From the NCBI GenBank assembly GCA_030549335.1, contig CM060183.1, positions 28,409,052 to 28,473,051 on the forward strand: a stretch of 64,000 nt of DNA. Direction: 5' to 3'. Of this stretch, positions 63,155-64,000 are shown in pieces; positions within the stretch are counted from its first letter, which is position 1, and every line of letters starts with the position of its first letter. The notes beneath the pieces were generated by a model. That model ran no database searches, was not told where the DNA came from, and saw nothing but the letters and a program-made list of their open reading frames with translations. Position numbers and translations under genes: made by a program. Origin of the DNA: Pontederia crassipes (taxonomy: Eukaryota; Streptophyta; Magnoliopsida; Commelinales; Pontederiaceae).

Positions 63155-64000
63155 TTTTTCTATTTATTTTTATTTTTTTAATTTTATTATTTTTGTTGTG
63201 CCATATCAACATTGTAATCGGTATAAAAGTCTATGGACGGTCAGGACATAAGATGCAAAATTTTAAAACTTACAAAATAATTTAGTTACAAAATGAAATT
63301 AGAGACGATGCGTATAGTTTACCCTACATATATGTAGTTAAATTAAATAAATAAGAAACTGAAAATAATGAAAGAACATTTCAAAACTTTTACTCAAATT
63401 GAATTTACTTTTTATATTTAATTCTGAGTTATTTATTTTTCTTTCTCAATTTAAACCTACTAATACTCCTACTTCTACTCAAATTAATTTTATTTACTTT
63501 TACATGAAATCTCATTTAATTTTCATTATTACATTGTATAACAAACATTTACTACTAAATTTTAAATTTAATAAATCCAAAAATAAATAAACAAAAATTA
63601 AAATTTCAAAGCTTCCATTTCTATTGTAATTATTTTTCTAAAAACTTAATCTAATTTTATTTTTATTTATTTATTAATGTCTTTCTTGTGATTGAGAATA
63701 GTATATAGATTATTGTTATTATTCAAATTAATTAAGATATCATGTTTACTTTTATGTTCAACATTTGGCACTACATACATTTGCCAAGTGTCATTATCTC
63801 CTTCCTTACTATTATGTCTAAGATAAATTATTAACTATTTATTTATTTAAACATACCTTTTAACTAATTTCTCAACAACTTTTTTGATTAAAAAATATTT
63901 ATCTATATTATTTTTTTAAATAAAAATGAGAATATGCCATCTAGATTATCCTCCTTTTAATATAACAAACATGAAACATGTGAACATATATAATTAATTA
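63155..64000. other. Gene-free AT-rich end of window
   Basis: Very AT-rich sequence with no gene, RNA or bounded repeat that I can support. Confidence 0.5.

Overview
This 64 kb window is plant nuclear DNA: AT-rich, gene-poor and dense with nested transposable elements. Two intact protein-coding genes are supported. One is a six-exon GDP-D-mannose 3',5'-epimerase (GME, minus strand, 6351-9091), with a TATA box and a likely intron in its 5' UTR. The other is a two-exon 3-ketoacyl-CoA synthase (KCS, plus strand, 38413-42231). The KCS coding sequence is strikingly GC-rich in an AT-rich setting. That pattern is common in monocots, so I infer a monocot, without naming a species. GME feeds ascorbate and cell-wall sugar synthesis; KCS extends very-long-chain fatty acids for waxes and lipids. 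Nothing suggests the two work together.

Layout. 1-6.3 kb: a minus-strand solo LTR carrying a Tourist-like MITE, then a hAT-type MITE. 6.3-10 kb: GME and its promoter. 10-17.7 kb: microsatellites, two hAT-type MITEs and a Harbinger-type element with another repeat inside it. 17.7-21.9 kb: a full-length hAT element with a decayed BED-finger transposase. 22-30 kb: MITE relics, a solo copia LTR and a repeated 28-bp word. 30.4-37.7 kb: a large decayed direct-repeat (LTR-like) structure hosting a complete MULE-type foldback element (31505-32634) and a CACTA terminus. 38-42.2 kb: KCS, whose 2.3 kb intron contains a 90-bp near-perfect palindrome.

43.6-45.85 kb: a second large solo LTR with a perfect 5-bp duplication. 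45.87-51.5 kb: a PIF/Harbinger element with both proteins recognisable but broken; an RTE/SINE-like 3' tail has inserted in its Myb-like gene. 53-58 kb: a Ty1-copia element with both LTRs, primer-binding site and polypurine tract but a degenerate gag-pol. 58.6-62.9 kb: a hAT-type MITE, then a truncated and older copia element with two nested MITE-like insertions, ending in a tandem duplication.

Most transposon boundaries rest on terminal repeats plus target-site duplications read directly from the sequence. No tRNA, rRNA, CRISPR array or organelle insertion was recognised, and no clearly new biological system. The least explained structures are the palindrome in the KCS intron and the foldback element whose arms are themselves tandem duplications.
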